Source: Enterococcus faecalis 13-SD-W-01 (GTDB lineage: Bacteria; Bacillota; Bacilli; Lactobacillales; Enterococcaceae). From it: a stretch of DNA of 64,000 nt. The notes below the pieces were generated by a model, which did no database searches, was not told the origin of the DNA, and worked only from the letters and a program-made list of their open reading frames with translations. The stretch covers positions 1 to 64,000 of the forward strand of contig KE351647.1 of assembly GCA_000415185.1 (NCBI GenBank). Direction: 5' to 3'. Shown here piece by piece: positions 53,301 through 62,182 of the stretch; position 1 is the stretch's first letter, and every line of letters begins with the position of its first letter. The translations under genes and the position numbers were made by a program.

Positions 53301-55464
53301 TGAAAAGCACGGTATGCCCCCACGTGATTGTCACAGGAACCTGTACTTGAATCCGCTCACCTGAAACTTTATGAACAACTGTTACTGTTGTGTTTCTGCT
53401 TCCTGGTACATCAAGGTCCTGTCCAGGATCATACTCTAATTCATAGTCATTTCTCGCTAAAATAGCGTTATCATACTTTACTTCACCTATTACTTTTTCT
53501 AAATCAAGCGTTTCGCCCAGTGTTAAAGCTTGTGCCACGGGAGTGGCTTCTAACCCTTGATGAACCGTAAATGGAACATCATACGTCATTTGGACGTAGT
53601 TGCCATTGCTTAATTTCTCTTGAACTTGAATTGTCCCTGTCGTTTGACCTACCGTAGAACGGTCTGGATATCTAGTGAACCCAACGACTTCGACATTTTG
53701 TGCATCTGTTAGATTCAGATAAGTTGCCGCTTGTTGATCCAATTGATCATCAGTCATTCGACGACTAATCGTTCCTGTCCGTGGTGTTACTCGATCAAGC
53801 AGTACTTGACGGTACCCTGTTGGTGTTAATTCCAAGTAAGCTATATTATCTCTATGAGACAATGCACCTTCTGTTTCATTATTGAAGATTCTTAAACGGA
53901 AACGTGGTTCCTCATGATAAACCTTTAGAATATCTCCATGTTTAATGGATATCGTTCCAATATCACGGACATGCTCATCTACATTTCTGTTTCCGGCAGC
54001 TTCATAACTAGTAACTGTGTTCAACTCACTAAGCGCTTGTTTTGATTCCGTATTTCTCAATACTGCTAATGAGTAATACAAATCTGGAAAGCTAGGATGG
54101 ATGGGCGCCGCTGCGGTATAATCGCCGCGCCGAGCTACCAATTTATTTTCCCCAGGTAAATAGGCTAAGGCACCTGCAGAACGATCCGCATGCCCTCTAA
54201 AAAGAAGTGTTTCTCCCCAAGAAACTGTAATAGGAACTAAAAAATCTGCTGTACGCCCACTAGGTATATGTGTGACAGTCATTGTTGCATTTCTTGTACC
54301 AGGTACATCAGCATCCTGACCTTGTTCATAATCGATTCGATATTGGTTAGATGGCACTCTTATTCCGTCTACTTGAACATTTGGAATCGCTTGATTAACG
54401 TTTACATCTTGACCTAATAGTAACCTTTGTGGCACCACTGTTGCTTCAACACTAGTACGAATGTCAAAAAGAATGTTGAATTCTTTTTGTGCATAAGCTC
54501 CACTAGCTAACCTTTCTTGTACTTGGATCGTTCCCATAGACTGACTTCCTATAGCTGATCGATCTGGAAGTGTTGTAAACCCGACAACTTCTACATTTGG
54601 TGCATTCGATAGATTTAGATACCTAGCTGCTTGATTTTGCAGCTGTTCATCGCTTGTCTCTGCGTTAAGCCTAGTAGGAGCACTTGGCGGAATCGCATGA
54701 TTGATCTGCAGCAGCTCAAATCCATTCTCCGTTATCTCAAAATATGCTACATTTTCGTTTGTAGAGATAATCCGTCCATTATTACTCCATCGCAAATTAG
54801 AAGCTGCTTCACTGTGAAAAATCTGTAGGATATCTCCAATCTTAACAGTTGGAAATTCAGAGTTGAAAGCTTGAACTCTCTCATCTAAATAAGAAACCCC
54901 TCCGGCATTGAAAGTATAGACTCGCTCCGCTTCCGATAGATTTATATTTTCTGGACTAGAATATAAAACTATTCGCCAATATACACCGGCATTTGGAGAT
55001 ATTTCTACTGATGAGGTTTCACCAGTTACCATGGATAATCGGTCATCCGTTCTCCTTAGTTCTGCAAAAATTTCCTCCGTCTCTATCCTTTGCCCATATA
55101 ACCGTATCCCGCTGTTTAATAGCGGAACCGGTGCGTCTATTACTTCTGGATGTATTTCAGGTACAGGTCTGTTTCGTTGTTCAGAGGTGTGTTCTGTTTC
55201 TGCTGTAGTCTCTTGATTAACAGCACTTTCTGCTGTTGTTTCTTGCAAACTCTCAGCACCAATTGTTTCTTCTGATATTTCTTGCTCATCTTGTGTTTCT
55301 TTATTTTCTTGTGCTTCTTCTATCTTTTGTGTTTCTTGCGATCCTAGAATAGTTTCTATTTCCTGGTTTGGGAACGTTTCAGCATAGACGATACTCACGA
55401 AAGGAGAGAATATTTGACAAAACATACTTATAGTTCCTATCCATGCAACTGTTTTTTTTAACAT
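50335..55464 (-). CDS. Giant WxL protein with five carbohydrate-binding-like modules
   Basis: 1709 residues from ATG 55464 (GGGAGG 7 bases upstream). Signal peptide to about 28; acidic Glu/Thr-rich stretch to about 100; then five modules of about 300 residues, each made of a segment like the putative mucin/carbohydrate-binding domain PF03272 (LLFRG...SAGALAYL...IHP...YYSLAVLRNTE...GDILKVYH) and an Ig-like linker (VEVVGFTRYPDRSTVGQTTGTIQVQEKLSNGNY). Modules 2-4 are over 80% alike; 1 and 5 have diverged. The last 165 residues are a WxL domain (FDFGTIQ, NNWSLQV, SWELVAD). Displayed on the wall; likely glycan adhesin. Confidence 0.85.
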   Translation of the reverse strand: MLKKTVAWIGTISMFCQIFSPFVSIVYAETFPNQEIETILGSQETQKIEEAQENKETQDEQEISEETIGAESLQETTAESAVNQETTAETEHTSEQRNRPVPEIHPEVIDAPVPLLNSGIRLYGQRIETEEIFAELRRTDDRLSMVTGETSSVEISPNAGVYWRIVLYSSPENINLSEAERVYTFNAGGVSYLDERVQAFNSEFPTVKIGDILQIFHSEAASNLRWSNNGRIISTNENVAYFEITENGFELLQINHAIPPSAPTRLNAETSDEQLQNQAARYLNLSNAPNVEVVGFTTLPDRSAIGSQSMGTIQVQERLASGAYAQKEFNILFDIRTSVEATVVPQRLLLGQDVNVNQAIPNVQVDGIRVPSNQYRIDYEQGQDADVPGTRNATMTVTHIPSGRTADFLVPITVSWGETLLFRGHADRSAGALAYLPGENKLVARRGDYTAAAPIHPSFPDLYYSLAVLRNTESKQALSELNTVTSYEAAGNRNVDEHVRDIGTISIKHGDILKVYHEEPRFRLRIFNNETEGALSHRDNIAYLELTPTGYRQVLLDRVTPRTGTISRRMTDDQLDQQAATYLNLTDAQNVEVVGFTRYPDRSTVGQTTGTIQVQEKLSNGNYVQMTYDVPFTVHQGLEATPVAQALTLGETLDLEKVIGEVKYDNAILARNDYELEYDPGQDLDVPGSRNTTVTVVHKVSGERIQVQVPVTITWGHTVLFRGENNTSAGALAYLPEEKRLVARRGDYAQAAPIHPNFPDLYYSLEVLRNTELKQALNDLNTVTSYEAAGNRNVNEHVRDIGTISIEHGDILKVYHAEANEQFRLRIFRNETGSALSHRNNIAYLELTPTGYRQVLLDRVTPRTGTISRNMTDDQLDQQAASYLNLSNAPIVEVVGFTRYPDRSTVGQTTGTIQVQEKLSNGNYVQMTYDVPFTVHQGLEAAPVAQSLTLGESLDLEKAVGEVKYNNTVLARDAYELEYNPEQDLDVPGSRNTTVTIIHKASGERIQVNILVTITWGETLLFRGHADRSAGALAYLPGENKLVARRGDYTAAAPIHPSFPDLYYSLAVLRNTESKQALSELNTVTSYEAAGNRNVNDHVRDIGTISITHGDILKVYHEEPNFRLRIFNNEVEGALSHRNNIAYLELTPTGYRQVLLDRVTPRTGTISRNMTDKQLDQQAASYLNLTGTPTVEVVGFTRYPDRSTVGQTTGTIQVQEKLSNGNYVQMTYDVPFTVTVGLEASAVAQTLNLGETLDPSQVVENVKYNSQPLSTNDFEVKISGNGIMNLVGSRTINASITHKATTETIEVEIPVNIQWGNTLLLKGTSRHESLGLSLIRAGNQLQLIGTKGSEDRNLQLHTGLFLDTAYLKIGLISGQQNIALNLPNYQRNFTYYGRDYKFDIIDDFGVNTVQVGDVVEVYHQESLSAGRMISLYTDGVEADIHPTNRLVNQTTYYETTNDGLSLLFINQLTPKNATISQTMSDHQLDAAAETYLEFGSAKNVEVVGFTRYPDRTTVGQTTGTIQVQEKLSNGNFIQKEYEIPFTVQGVRMLTDVPAFDFGTIQKSSFSQTISAKTENQTSLSLQLADFIGENNWSLQVYQSPFQDSQGNSLKGAGITLNNISVKSDQENALHFPESLVLDTQPTELLSYQAPNAGNDVMRGYTNIYFGNEGTAGVHLNIPSTTLANEDTYKTTISWELVADPSQGANQYDE
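51520..54230 (-). repeat. Three 900-bp tandem modules in the giant WxL gene
   Basis: Units begin near 54225, 53325 and 52425 at the WGxTxLFRG motif, spaced exactly 900 bp. Bases 52196-52419 and 53996-54219 are identical over 224 bp, while the middle unit differs in this stretch. Confidence 0.85.
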
Positions 55465-55486
55465 ACCTCCTCCTCCCATCTTTTAA

Positions 55487-56218
55487 TTAAGGTGCTACAG
55501 GTTCTGCCACAAGTTCCCAAACGATTGATGTTGTATATGTTTTGTCTGTTTTTAATGTATTGGCTGGAATGCTCAAGCTGATACCGTTTGTTGTGTCATC
55601 TGCTTGTCTTTCTCCGAAGGCCATTGACCATGAACCGATTCCTTGGGAAGCATCTGCTTGTGTAATAACTTGTTCTGTGTTGTTTAAAACAATTCTTTCA
55701 TTTGGTATCTCTGGCGCATTTGCTAAGTTGCCGCTACCATAGCGCAGGTTTTGGATGCTTATTTCTGCTCCTGTCAATTCATTGCCGTCTTCATCTTGGA
55801 AGCTGCTTGTTTGTGTAGCACGCAACTGCCATCCTTGGCGATCTACGCCTCGGCGGTCTTCTACAGAAAGGAATGGCACTCGTTTTTCTGGTACACCATT
55901 TGAAGTTACTTCGGTCAAATGAGCGTTTTGATTAATAGCAAAACTTGTATTTTCGATTTCGCCAAAATCAAAGTTAGCCACAAAGTTTATTTTTAATTTC
56001 CCCTGGTTTGGGTTAGGGTTTGGCGGATCAATTGGTTTTTCCGGCTCTTCCGGATCGACGATCTCTGGCTGATCTGGATCTGCTGGAGTGATTGTAATCG
56101 CTCCTTCTGTCGTTGCTTTTGTTGCCCCGTCATAATCTGCTGCAAATACATTTGCTGAATAACCTAAAACTGATAATCCTAATACGCTTGCTGCAACTAA
56201 TAAATTTGTTTTTTTCAT
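55487..56218 (-). CDS. Small WxL protein, locus 2
   Basis: 243 residues. Signal peptide about 1-26 (SVLGLSVLGYSANVFAAD), linker with DPEEPEKPIDPPNPNPN, then a WxL domain (FDFGEIENTS, QGWQLRAT, and the end VWELVAEP). Peptidoglycan-binding, secreted. Second gene of the operon after DUF916; RBS AAAGGAG. Its WxL domain is close to the one at the C-terminus of the giant protein, as expected if both dock on the same DUF916 partner. Confidence 0.9.
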   Translation of the reverse strand: MKKTNLLVAASVLGLSVLGYSANVFAADYDGATKATTEGAITITPADPDQPEIVDPEEPEKPIDPPNPNPNQGKLKINFVANFDFGEIENTSFAINQNAHLTEVTSNGVPEKRVPFLSVEDRRGVDRQGWQLRATQTSSFQDEDGNELTGAEISIQNLRYGSGNLANAPEIPNERIVLNNTEQVITQADASQGIGSWSMAFGERQADDTTNGISLSIPANTLKTDKTYTTSIVWELVAEPVAP

Positions 56219-56250
56219 TTTCTTTCTCCTTTAAAATTTTTTATTGTCTG

Positions 56251-57300
56251 TCAAGTTAATCCGGCTTCTCTTTTTTGGGCCCTCACCACCTTTGATTTTT
56301 TTAATACCGTATACAAAACAACTAGGAGTAGTACGCTCAGCACACCAACTGCCGCATAAAAAGTCCAAGGTGTTGAAACGGTTATATCTACTGCGGACTG
56401 ATTCAGCTCATTAGCTGTTGCAGCATCTACGTAAAACTTCTCTGTAAAGTGATATTCTTGATCATCTGCATTCACAGTCATTTCAACGCGGTATTCTCCA
56501 GCTCTTATTTGTTGAGAAAAAGTCGCTGTCCCAAAATCAAAGTTAGAATTGGGTGCCATGCGCAAATTGTTTTGTTCGTATTGGATGATTGGTTCCGTTT
56601 CATTTTGAAAATAGATTTCCGTGCCTACTTTCATCGATTTTATTGAAATAGGTTGTTTATTCTGCAAATTGACTTCAATAAAATTCCGATAGTTTCGCTG
56701 ATCCATTCTCGCATTGGACGCTCTCAATTCATTTAGCGGCATTTCCAGATTTTTTTGTCGGATCAAAACACCTACAGTGTAGGCAAATTGATGAGTGACT
56801 TGTTCTTCTGTTACTGCTTCTGTTTCTTGATAAAAGCGAAAGCCGCCTAATATCTCGCCGCCCCATTCCTTTTCAGGATAGTTGATGACTGTTGCAAACG
56901 TCTTTGTTTTCCCAGCTTCTATCGTCATCGTTTCTTCTGCTTTTTCTACTAACGTATCAAACGGAAATTCCAATGTGTCATCTAATGTTTTTTGTTTTAA
57001 ATAAGTGGTGATCCCATTTTGATTTGTTTGTGCAGGAACAGCTTCTACGCGTATCGTCAAAGGTTTATCAGAGCTGTTCATTACTTCGATCGAGATAGAT
57101 GCCTGTTCATTTGGTCCACCTTCAAACAGGTAATAACCTTGTTCATTGACCGACCCATCTTCTTTTAAACTTCTAACAGAGAATGGCGCTCCTGTATTTC
57201 CAAAAACCGGCAGATTATAAACACCTTCTCCTAAATAAAACAAAAAACAAAGAAGCATGATTTTTAGCCAAAAAAACGTCTTTTTCTCCGTTTTTATCAT
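56251..57300 (-). CDS. DUF916/DUF3324 cell-surface protein, WxL locus 2
   Basis: 349 residues from ATG 57300 (GGGGGG 6-7 bases before). Signal or anchor at about 10-28, DUF916 domain (PFSVRSLKEDGSVNEQGYYLFEGGPNEQASISIEVMN), DUF3324 domain (LRMAPNSNFDFGTATF), one membrane helix (WTFYAAVGVLSVLLLVVLYTVL) and a basic tail. Partner of the WxL proteins of its own operon. First gene of the unit, transcribed from the MerR-type promoter at 57324-57354. Confidence 0.9.
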   Translation of the reverse strand: MIKTEKKTFFWLKIMLLCFLFYLGEGVYNLPVFGNTGAPFSVRSLKEDGSVNEQGYYLFEGGPNEQASISIEVMNSSDKPLTIRVEAVPAQTNQNGITTYLKQKTLDDTLEFPFDTLVEKAEETMTIEAGKTKTFATVINYPEKEWGGEILGGFRFYQETEAVTEEQVTHQFAYTVGVLIRQKNLEMPLNELRASNARMDQRNYRNFIEVNLQNKQPISIKSMKVGTEIYFQNETEPIIQYEQNNLRMAPNSNFDFGTATFSQQIRAGEYRVEMTVNADDQEYHFTEKFYVDAATANELNQSAVDITVSTPWTFYAAVGVLSVLLLVVLYTVLKKSKVVRAQKREAGLT

Positions 57301-57323
57301 CCGATCCCCCCTTACAAATCCAA

Positions 57324-57354
57324 ATGTTAAAGTATGAACCAGGTGCATAGTCAA
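57324..57354 (-). promoter_or_regulatory. MerR-type promoter of WxL locus 2
   Basis: -35 TTGACT (57349-57354) and -10 TAACAT (57324-57329) are 19 bp apart, longer than normal. A 21-bp dyad AGTATGAACC-A-GGTGCATAGT (57331-57351, 8 of 10 arm pairs) fills the spacer. This is the arrangement by which MerR proteins untwist and activate overlong promoters. Confidence 0.7.
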
Positions 57355-57418
57355 TAGTTTTTTCTATACAAATTACATAACAATAGTTAAACTAGTTTTT
57401 CATAAAGGAGGTCGGGTT

Positions 57419-58165
57419 ATGGACAAAAATACTTTTCACATTAAAGAAATCACAGAGCTTACTAACCTTGAAAAATCAACGATTCGCTACTGGGAAAGGG
57501 CTGGACTGCTTCATTTGAAACGTGACCGCCAAAATAACTATCGTGTCTTTGACAGTCGTTCCTTGATTGAGCTGATGGATATTATTTTTTATCGTAGTTT
57601 GAACATCCCTGTCAAAAAATTAAAGAGGATTTTGCATCAAAAGCCAGAGACGACTTATCAAGCTTTAAACGATTCTGAAGCGGAATTAGCTCGGGAATTG
57701 GAAAAGATCCAACGTAAACAAGCTGTTATTCAAAGAAAAAAGCAGAATTTAGAAGAATTGTTTCAGCTTCAAACTAAAGATTTACAGATTTCTTTCCCAA
57801 TAAATTTCAACTATATAGAACCATTCAATTTTTCTCACATAACACATGTAAGCCAGTATTCGACTAGTCCGTCAAATTTTATTTTATTTTTTCAAAATGG
57901 AGATCCCGATGAGTACCATGAAGGAATCGTTGTGGATGAGAAATTAAGTGCGAACCTTATCTTTGAAAAAAAGGAACAGAAAATCTGGTTTGGCGGACTT
58001 TTGGAAGTAAATAATTCTGATTACACAAAAAATAATCTAGTATCCCTGCAGCAGCGCTTAAAATTATCTAAAGACACTCCTTGCATTGCTCAATATATAG
58101 CCTCGGGAAAATCAACAACTGGTTCAATGATCGATTATTATAAATGCTGGTTTATTCTAGATTAA
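57419..58165 (+). CDS. MerR-family regulator divergent from WxL locus 2
   Basis: 248 residues. N-terminal MerR winged helix (FHIKEITELTNLEKSTIRYWERAGLLHLKRDRQNNYRVFDSRSLIELMDIIFYRSLNIPVKKLK), a coiled coil (about 85-120), then a C-terminal domain of about 120 residues without a clear match; it may bind a small ligand. No Cys cluster, so not a metal sensor of the MerR/CueR kind. RBS AAGGAGG. Probably activates the divergent WxL operon through the dyad inside its promoter. Confidence 0.85.
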   Translation: MDKNTFHIKEITELTNLEKSTIRYWERAGLLHLKRDRQNNYRVFDSRSLIELMDIIFYRSLNIPVKKLKRILHQKPETTYQALNDSEAELARELEKIQRKQAVIQRKKQNLEELFQLQTKDLQISFPINFNYIEPFNFSHITHVSQYSTSPSNFILFFQNGDPDEYHEGIVVDEKLSANLIFEKKEQKIWFGGLLEVNNSDYTKNNLVSLQQRLKLSKDTPCIAQYIASGKSTTGSMIDYYKCWFILD

Positions 58166-58170
58166 GCGCA

Positions 58171-58226
58171 AAAAGAATCCAGAACTGTTTTAACAATTTG
58201 TAAAAAACAGTTCTGGATTCTTTTTA
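58171..58226. terminator. Bidirectional terminator
   Basis: Perfect stem AAAAGAATCCAGAACTGTTTT / AAAACAGTTCTGGATTCTTTT. Confidence 0.85.
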
Positions 58227-58228
58227 TT

Positions 58229-59581
58229 CTATTGATTATATTTCTTTTTCATATATAGATAAAACGGTATGCCTATCAACGTTAACAAGATTCCTGTCAT
58301 CGCCAATTGGAATTGATTGATCAGAGTCATCGCTAAGATAAAGATCCCACCTAAAATCGCAATGATTGGAATAACCGGATAGAAAGGCACGCGATATGGC
58401 CGTTCCAAATCTGGCTCTGTTTTACGTAATTTGATCACTGCTGCAAAAACCAATGTATAGAAAATCCAAATAACAAAAATCAGCATATCTGTCAGCATAT
58501 CGAAACCACCGATCATCATCATGACGATGGCAATAACCAACTCTAAAATACCTGCAATATACGGAACTTTGTTTTTATTCAATTTCGCTAATTTATCAGA
58601 GAACGGTAATTGTTTTTCTAAGCCCATCGAATAAGGAAGACGCATCCCGGTCATCGTATAGCCGTTGATCGTACCATAAACAGAAACCAAGATACCGATT
58701 GTTACTAATTTTCCGCCGATACCGCCAAAAATCTTGCCTGCTACTTCCATCGCTGCATTCTCATTGCCGCTTAATTGAGAAATATCCAGTGTGCGTAAAA
58801 AGGCAAATTGGACGAATAAGTAAACTACCATGATTCCCAAAATTCCGCCTGCGATTGCTTTAGGAAGATCTCGTGCAGGTTTTTTCAGTTCTCCTGCAAT
58901 ATTCCCAACGTGGATCCAGCCGTCATAAGCAAACATTGTTGATAACAAACCTGCTCCTAATGCTGCCCAAAATCCGCCAACATGCGATCCAGCTTCAACT
59001 GGGAAAAGACTCACTGCTACATCCCCTTCACGCAAAAGACCAAAAATAACGATCAGCGCTAATGGAACAAGTTTACAGACCAACGTGATTGATTGGAACA
59101 TCCCGCTGGCTTTTGAGCCTAAAAAGTTGATCAGCATAATCGTAAATGCTGCAAGAACTGCTATCGGGATAATCGTTTCATTCGGCAAGTCGAATAAATT
59201 CTTGAATTGTGTACCAAAAATAATAGATAATGCCGCAACATTTGCTGGAAAATAAATAATTACTTGTGCCCAGCCAAGCAAGAAACTCCAGAATTCACCG
59301 TAAGAACGTTCGATATAACGCAGCATCCCGCCTGTTTCAGGAATCGCTGCTGCTAATTCCGCCGCTGTCAGCCCTGCACAGACACTGATCAAGCCGCCTA
59401 AAAACCAAGAAAACAGATGCAAGCTTGCTGAACCCGTTACTTCTGCGACGCTTGCCGCTTTAAAGAATACACCTGCTCCGATGACTGTTCCCATAACCGT
59501 TGAAAGTGCTGGAAAAAACGTCATCGTCCGTTTTAAATCACCTTCGTGTAATTTTACTTCGTTTTGCTGGTTTTCCACCAT
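58229..59581 (-). CDS. APC-family amino-acid permease (SteT-like)
   Basis: 450 residues, 12 membrane segments. The first helix carries GTVIGAGVFFKAA, the substrate-binding unwound region of APC transporters, and the later FAYDGWIHVGNIAGELKKPARDLPKAI is typical of the LAT/SteT branch, amino-acid exchangers for Ser/Thr/aromatic residues. RBS AGGAGG. On the same strand and upstream-neighboured by tdh-kbl, which suggests uptake or exchange of threonine or its products. Confidence 0.85.
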   Translation of the reverse strand: MVENQQNEVKLHEGDLKRTMTFFPALSTVMGTVIGAGVFFKAASVAEVTGSASLHLFSWFLGGLISVCAGLTAAELAAAIPETGGMLRYIERSYGEFWSFLLGWAQVIIYFPANVAALSIIFGTQFKNLFDLPNETIIPIAVLAAFTIMLINFLGSKASGMFQSITLVCKLVPLALIVIFGLLREGDVAVSLFPVEAGSHVGGFWAALGAGLLSTMFAYDGWIHVGNIAGELKKPARDLPKAIAGGILGIMVVYLFVQFAFLRTLDISQLSGNENAAMEVAGKIFGGIGGKLVTIGILVSVYGTINGYTMTGMRLPYSMGLEKQLPFSDKLAKLNKNKVPYIAGILELVIAIVMMMIGGFDMLTDMLIFVIWIFYTLVFAAVIKLRKTEPDLERPYRVPFYPVIPIIAILGGIFILAMTLINQFQLAMTGILLTLIGIPFYLYMKKKYNQ

Positions 59582-59757
59582 ATTTCCTCCTATTCTGAAG
59601 TGTCGACCTTCTTTCCTTTGATTTTTTTCAAATAAAATCCAAACTGCTTGGCAGCTTGAAATCTATTTTAATATGAAGGAGGAAAAAGGGAAATGCTAAA
59701 TGCCCTACATTTCCGCTTTTTTTATCTTCCTCTCATTCTACTATTGTTATTTATTGC

Positions 59758-60759
59758 TCAAGAGATGACAGTATCAATAGAAATTGCCGTTTCTATACCT
59801 TCTTTTTCAAATTTTTTAGATAATTTTTCCAACATCTCATCGGTCATTTTATCCAAATCAAAACAAGGCGAAAATCCCCATTCATTTCGCGCATCACTAT
59901 CATCAATTGCATTTGGCCAAGATTCCGCAATTTTTTGACGAGCAGGATCAACATCATATCTCAGCTCAAAATCCGAGATGCGGCGGCGGATCGAAGCTGC
60001 GATTTGTTCTGGATCAAACGACATCGCTGTGATATTGAAACCATTCCGATGTTTCAAACATTCTGGATCTGCGTTCATCAACTGAACAACCGCATCGATT
60101 GCATCATCCATGTACATCATATCCATATAAGTGCCTGAATCAATAAATGAAGTATAAGATTTCTGTTTCAAGGCTTCATAGTAAATATCCACTGCATAAT
60201 CAGTCGTGCCGCCGCCAGGTTCAACTTTGTAGGAAATCAACCCAGGAAATCGCACAGATCGAGTATCGACATCGTATTTCGTGTGGTAATAGTCTGCTAG
60301 TAATTCACCAGCAACTTTGGTAACACCATACATCGTCGTTGGGTGCATGACGGTGTCTTGCGGTGTATTGTCCGGCTCAGCATCTGGCCCATAAGCCGCA
60401 ATCGACGACGGAGCAAAGAATTTCGTTTTTGGACCGATTTCCCGAGCAATTTCCAACGCATTCATCAAACCAGTCATATTCAGCTGCCAAGCAAAAGCTG
60501 GACGTTTTTCTGCAGTCGCAGATAACAGAGCTGCTAAGTGAATAATCGTATCGACTTGATAGCGTTGTGCAATTTCTAAAAACTTTTCGTGGTCGGTTAC
60601 ATCCAACTCTTCAAACTGGCCATTTTCTACGACTGGACTCCCAGATACCGTTCGAATATCTGTAGAAATAACATTTTCTGCACCCAGGTCTTTGCGAAGA
60701 CGTTCTGTCAATTCTGAACCAATTTGTCCTAATGCACCTGTGATCAATACTTTTTTCAT
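59758..60759 (-). CDS. tdh: L-threonine 3-dehydrogenase, epimerase-like type
   Basis: 333 residues of the extended SDR fold: TGALGQIGSELTERL at the N-terminus, active-site TMYGVTK (Y-x3-K, about 145), and the FPGLIS and FNITAMSF segments typical of the SDR-type threonine dehydrogenases. Oxidises L-threonine with NAD to 2-amino-3-ketobutyrate. Encoded 28 bases after kbl, whose product uses that compound, which supports the call. RBS AAGGGAAG. Confidence 0.88.
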   Translation of the reverse strand: MKKVLITGALGQIGSELTERLRKDLGAENVISTDIRTVSGSPVVENGQFEELDVTDHEKFLEIAQRYQVDTIIHLAALLSATAEKRPAFAWQLNMTGLMNALEIAREIGPKTKFFAPSSIAAYGPDAEPDNTPQDTVMHPTTMYGVTKVAGELLADYYHTKYDVDTRSVRFPGLISYKVEPGGGTTDYAVDIYYEALKQKSYTSFIDSGTYMDMMYMDDAIDAVVQLMNADPECLKHRNGFNITAMSFDPEQIAASIRRRISDFELRYDVDPARQKIAESWPNAIDDSDARNEWGFSPCFDLDKMTDEMLEKLSKKFEKEGIETAISIDTVIS

Positions 60760-60787
60760 GTGTTTTCTTCCCTTCTCAATTGATTGT

Positions 60788-61981
60788 TTATTTGATGATC
60801 CCTAATTCTTTCCCTACTTTTTCATATACTTTCACTGCATCAGCTAACATTTCTTTTGTATGGCCCGCATTTGGCATATTTCGCACACGCCCGGTTCCAA
60901 GCGGTACAGTTGGATAAACGATTGGTTTTGCGTATACGCCATTCTCGATCAATTTTTTAGAAAATTCTTGTGCTAATTTCTCGTCACCTGCAATCACTGG
61001 TGTAATCGGCGTTTCTGAATGCCCGATATCATAGCCGATCCGTTTTAATTCCTCTTTGAAATACGTTGCATTGTCCCAAAGTTTTTCGACATATTCTGGA
61101 TGTTCCTGGATCAGTTCGATTGCTTTGATACACGCTCCGGCTGCTCCTGGAGTCAATGAAGTAGAAAATAAAAACGGCCGCGCTTGAGATTTCAGCCATG
61201 TGATCAATTCGTTTGTTCCAGCAACATAGCCGCCGACCACACCAATTCCTTTAGAAAGTGTCCCCATTTGAAAATCAATATGCTTTTGCATGCCAAAATG
61301 TTTGACCGTTCCTGCACCTTTTCCCATCACGCCAGTTCCGTGAGCATCGTCGACATACGTAATGACATTGTATTTTTCACAGGTTTCGACGATTTCAGGG
61401 ACTTTCGCTACATCTCCGTCCATTGAAAAAACACCATCTGTGATATACATGATTTTGTTGTATTCACCGCTTTCGGCTGCTTCTTTCGCCTTTGCTTCTA
61501 AATCTGCCATATCTTGGTGCTTGACCCGAATGATTTTCGCGCCAGATAAGCGGCAGCCGTCAATAATCGAGGCATGGTTGAGTTCATCGGATAAAATAGC
61601 ATCTCCTTTTTTCATCACTGCGGAAATCGCGCCCATATTACAATTGAAACCAGATTGGAAAGCAATCGCAGCTTCCGTTCCTTTAAATTCAGCGATTTTC
61701 TCTTCTAATTCTTGGTGAATAGATAACGTTCCATTGATTGTTCGCACCGCTCCTGCACCCACACCATATTTTTTTGTTGCTTGAATATCTGCTTCTATCA
61801 ATTCAGGACGTGTTGCAAATCCTAGATAATTGTTCGAAGCTAGGTTAATCAATTCTTGACCTTCTACTGTAATCATTGGACCATTACTGCCTTCTAATAC
61901 ATCGATGGTGTTGAATAAGCCTTTTTCTTTTAAATCTTTCAAGTTTTCTTCTAAAAATTGATCCAGTACTTTTGAGCTCAT
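60788..61981 (-). CDS. kbl: Glycine C-acetyltransferase (2-amino-3-ketobutyrate CoA ligase)
   Basis: 397 residues, alpha-oxoamine synthase family with pyridoxal phosphate: [28 protein letters not shown], and Lys of [15 protein letters not shown] (about 242) forming the Schiff base. Splits 2-amino-3-ketobutyrate with CoA into glycine and acetyl-CoA. First gene of a kbl-tdh unit; two cre sites upstream indicate carbon control. RBS AGAGGGAGAG. Confidence 0.93.
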   Translation of the reverse strand: MSSKVLDQFLEENLKDLKEKGLFNTIDVLEGSNGPMITVEGQELINLASNNYLGFATRPELIEADIQATKKYGVGAGAVRTINGTLSIHQELEEKIAEFKGTEAAIAFQSGFNCNMGAISAVMKKGDAILSDELNHASIIDGCRLSGAKIIRVKHQDMADLEAKAKEAAESGEYNKIMYITDGVFSMDGDVAKVPEIVETCEKYNVITYVDDAHGTGVMGKGAGTVKHFGMQKHIDFQMGTLSKGIGVVGGYVAGTNELITWLKSQARPFLFSTSLTPGAAGACIKAIELIQEHPEYVEKLWDNATYFKEELKRIGYDIGHSETPITPVIAGDEKLAQEFSKKLIENGVYAKPIVYPTVPLGTGRVRNMPNAGHTKEMLADAVKVYEKVGKELGIIK

Positions 61982-62060
61982 ACTCTCTCCCTCTCTTTTT
62001 CCATGCTATTTTATACTCATAATTCAAAATCGCTCTTTACATAATTAGTCTACCGATTAA

Positions 62061-62074
62061 TGATAACGCTTACA
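62061..62074. promoter_or_regulatory. cre site upstream of kbl-tdh
   Basis: TGATAACGCTTACA fits the TGWNANCGNTNNCA consensus at every position, 80 bases upstream of kbl. Predicts CcpA repression of threonine catabolism in glucose. Confidence 0.7.
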
Positions 62075-62168
62075 ATAAATTGATTTAACATCTTTTTAAA
62101 TTATAATAATCAACCATAACTTTTTAATTGGATTTTTTTAATAACATATACGAAATCAGCCCGTAAAA

Positions 62169-62182
62169 GAAAACGCTTACCA
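62169..62182. promoter_or_regulatory. Second cre-like site upstream of kbl-tdh
   Basis: AGAAAACGCTTACC matches the CcpA box core but not the first and last bases. The surrounding 62085-62400 is AT-rich with no gene seen. Confidence 0.4.
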
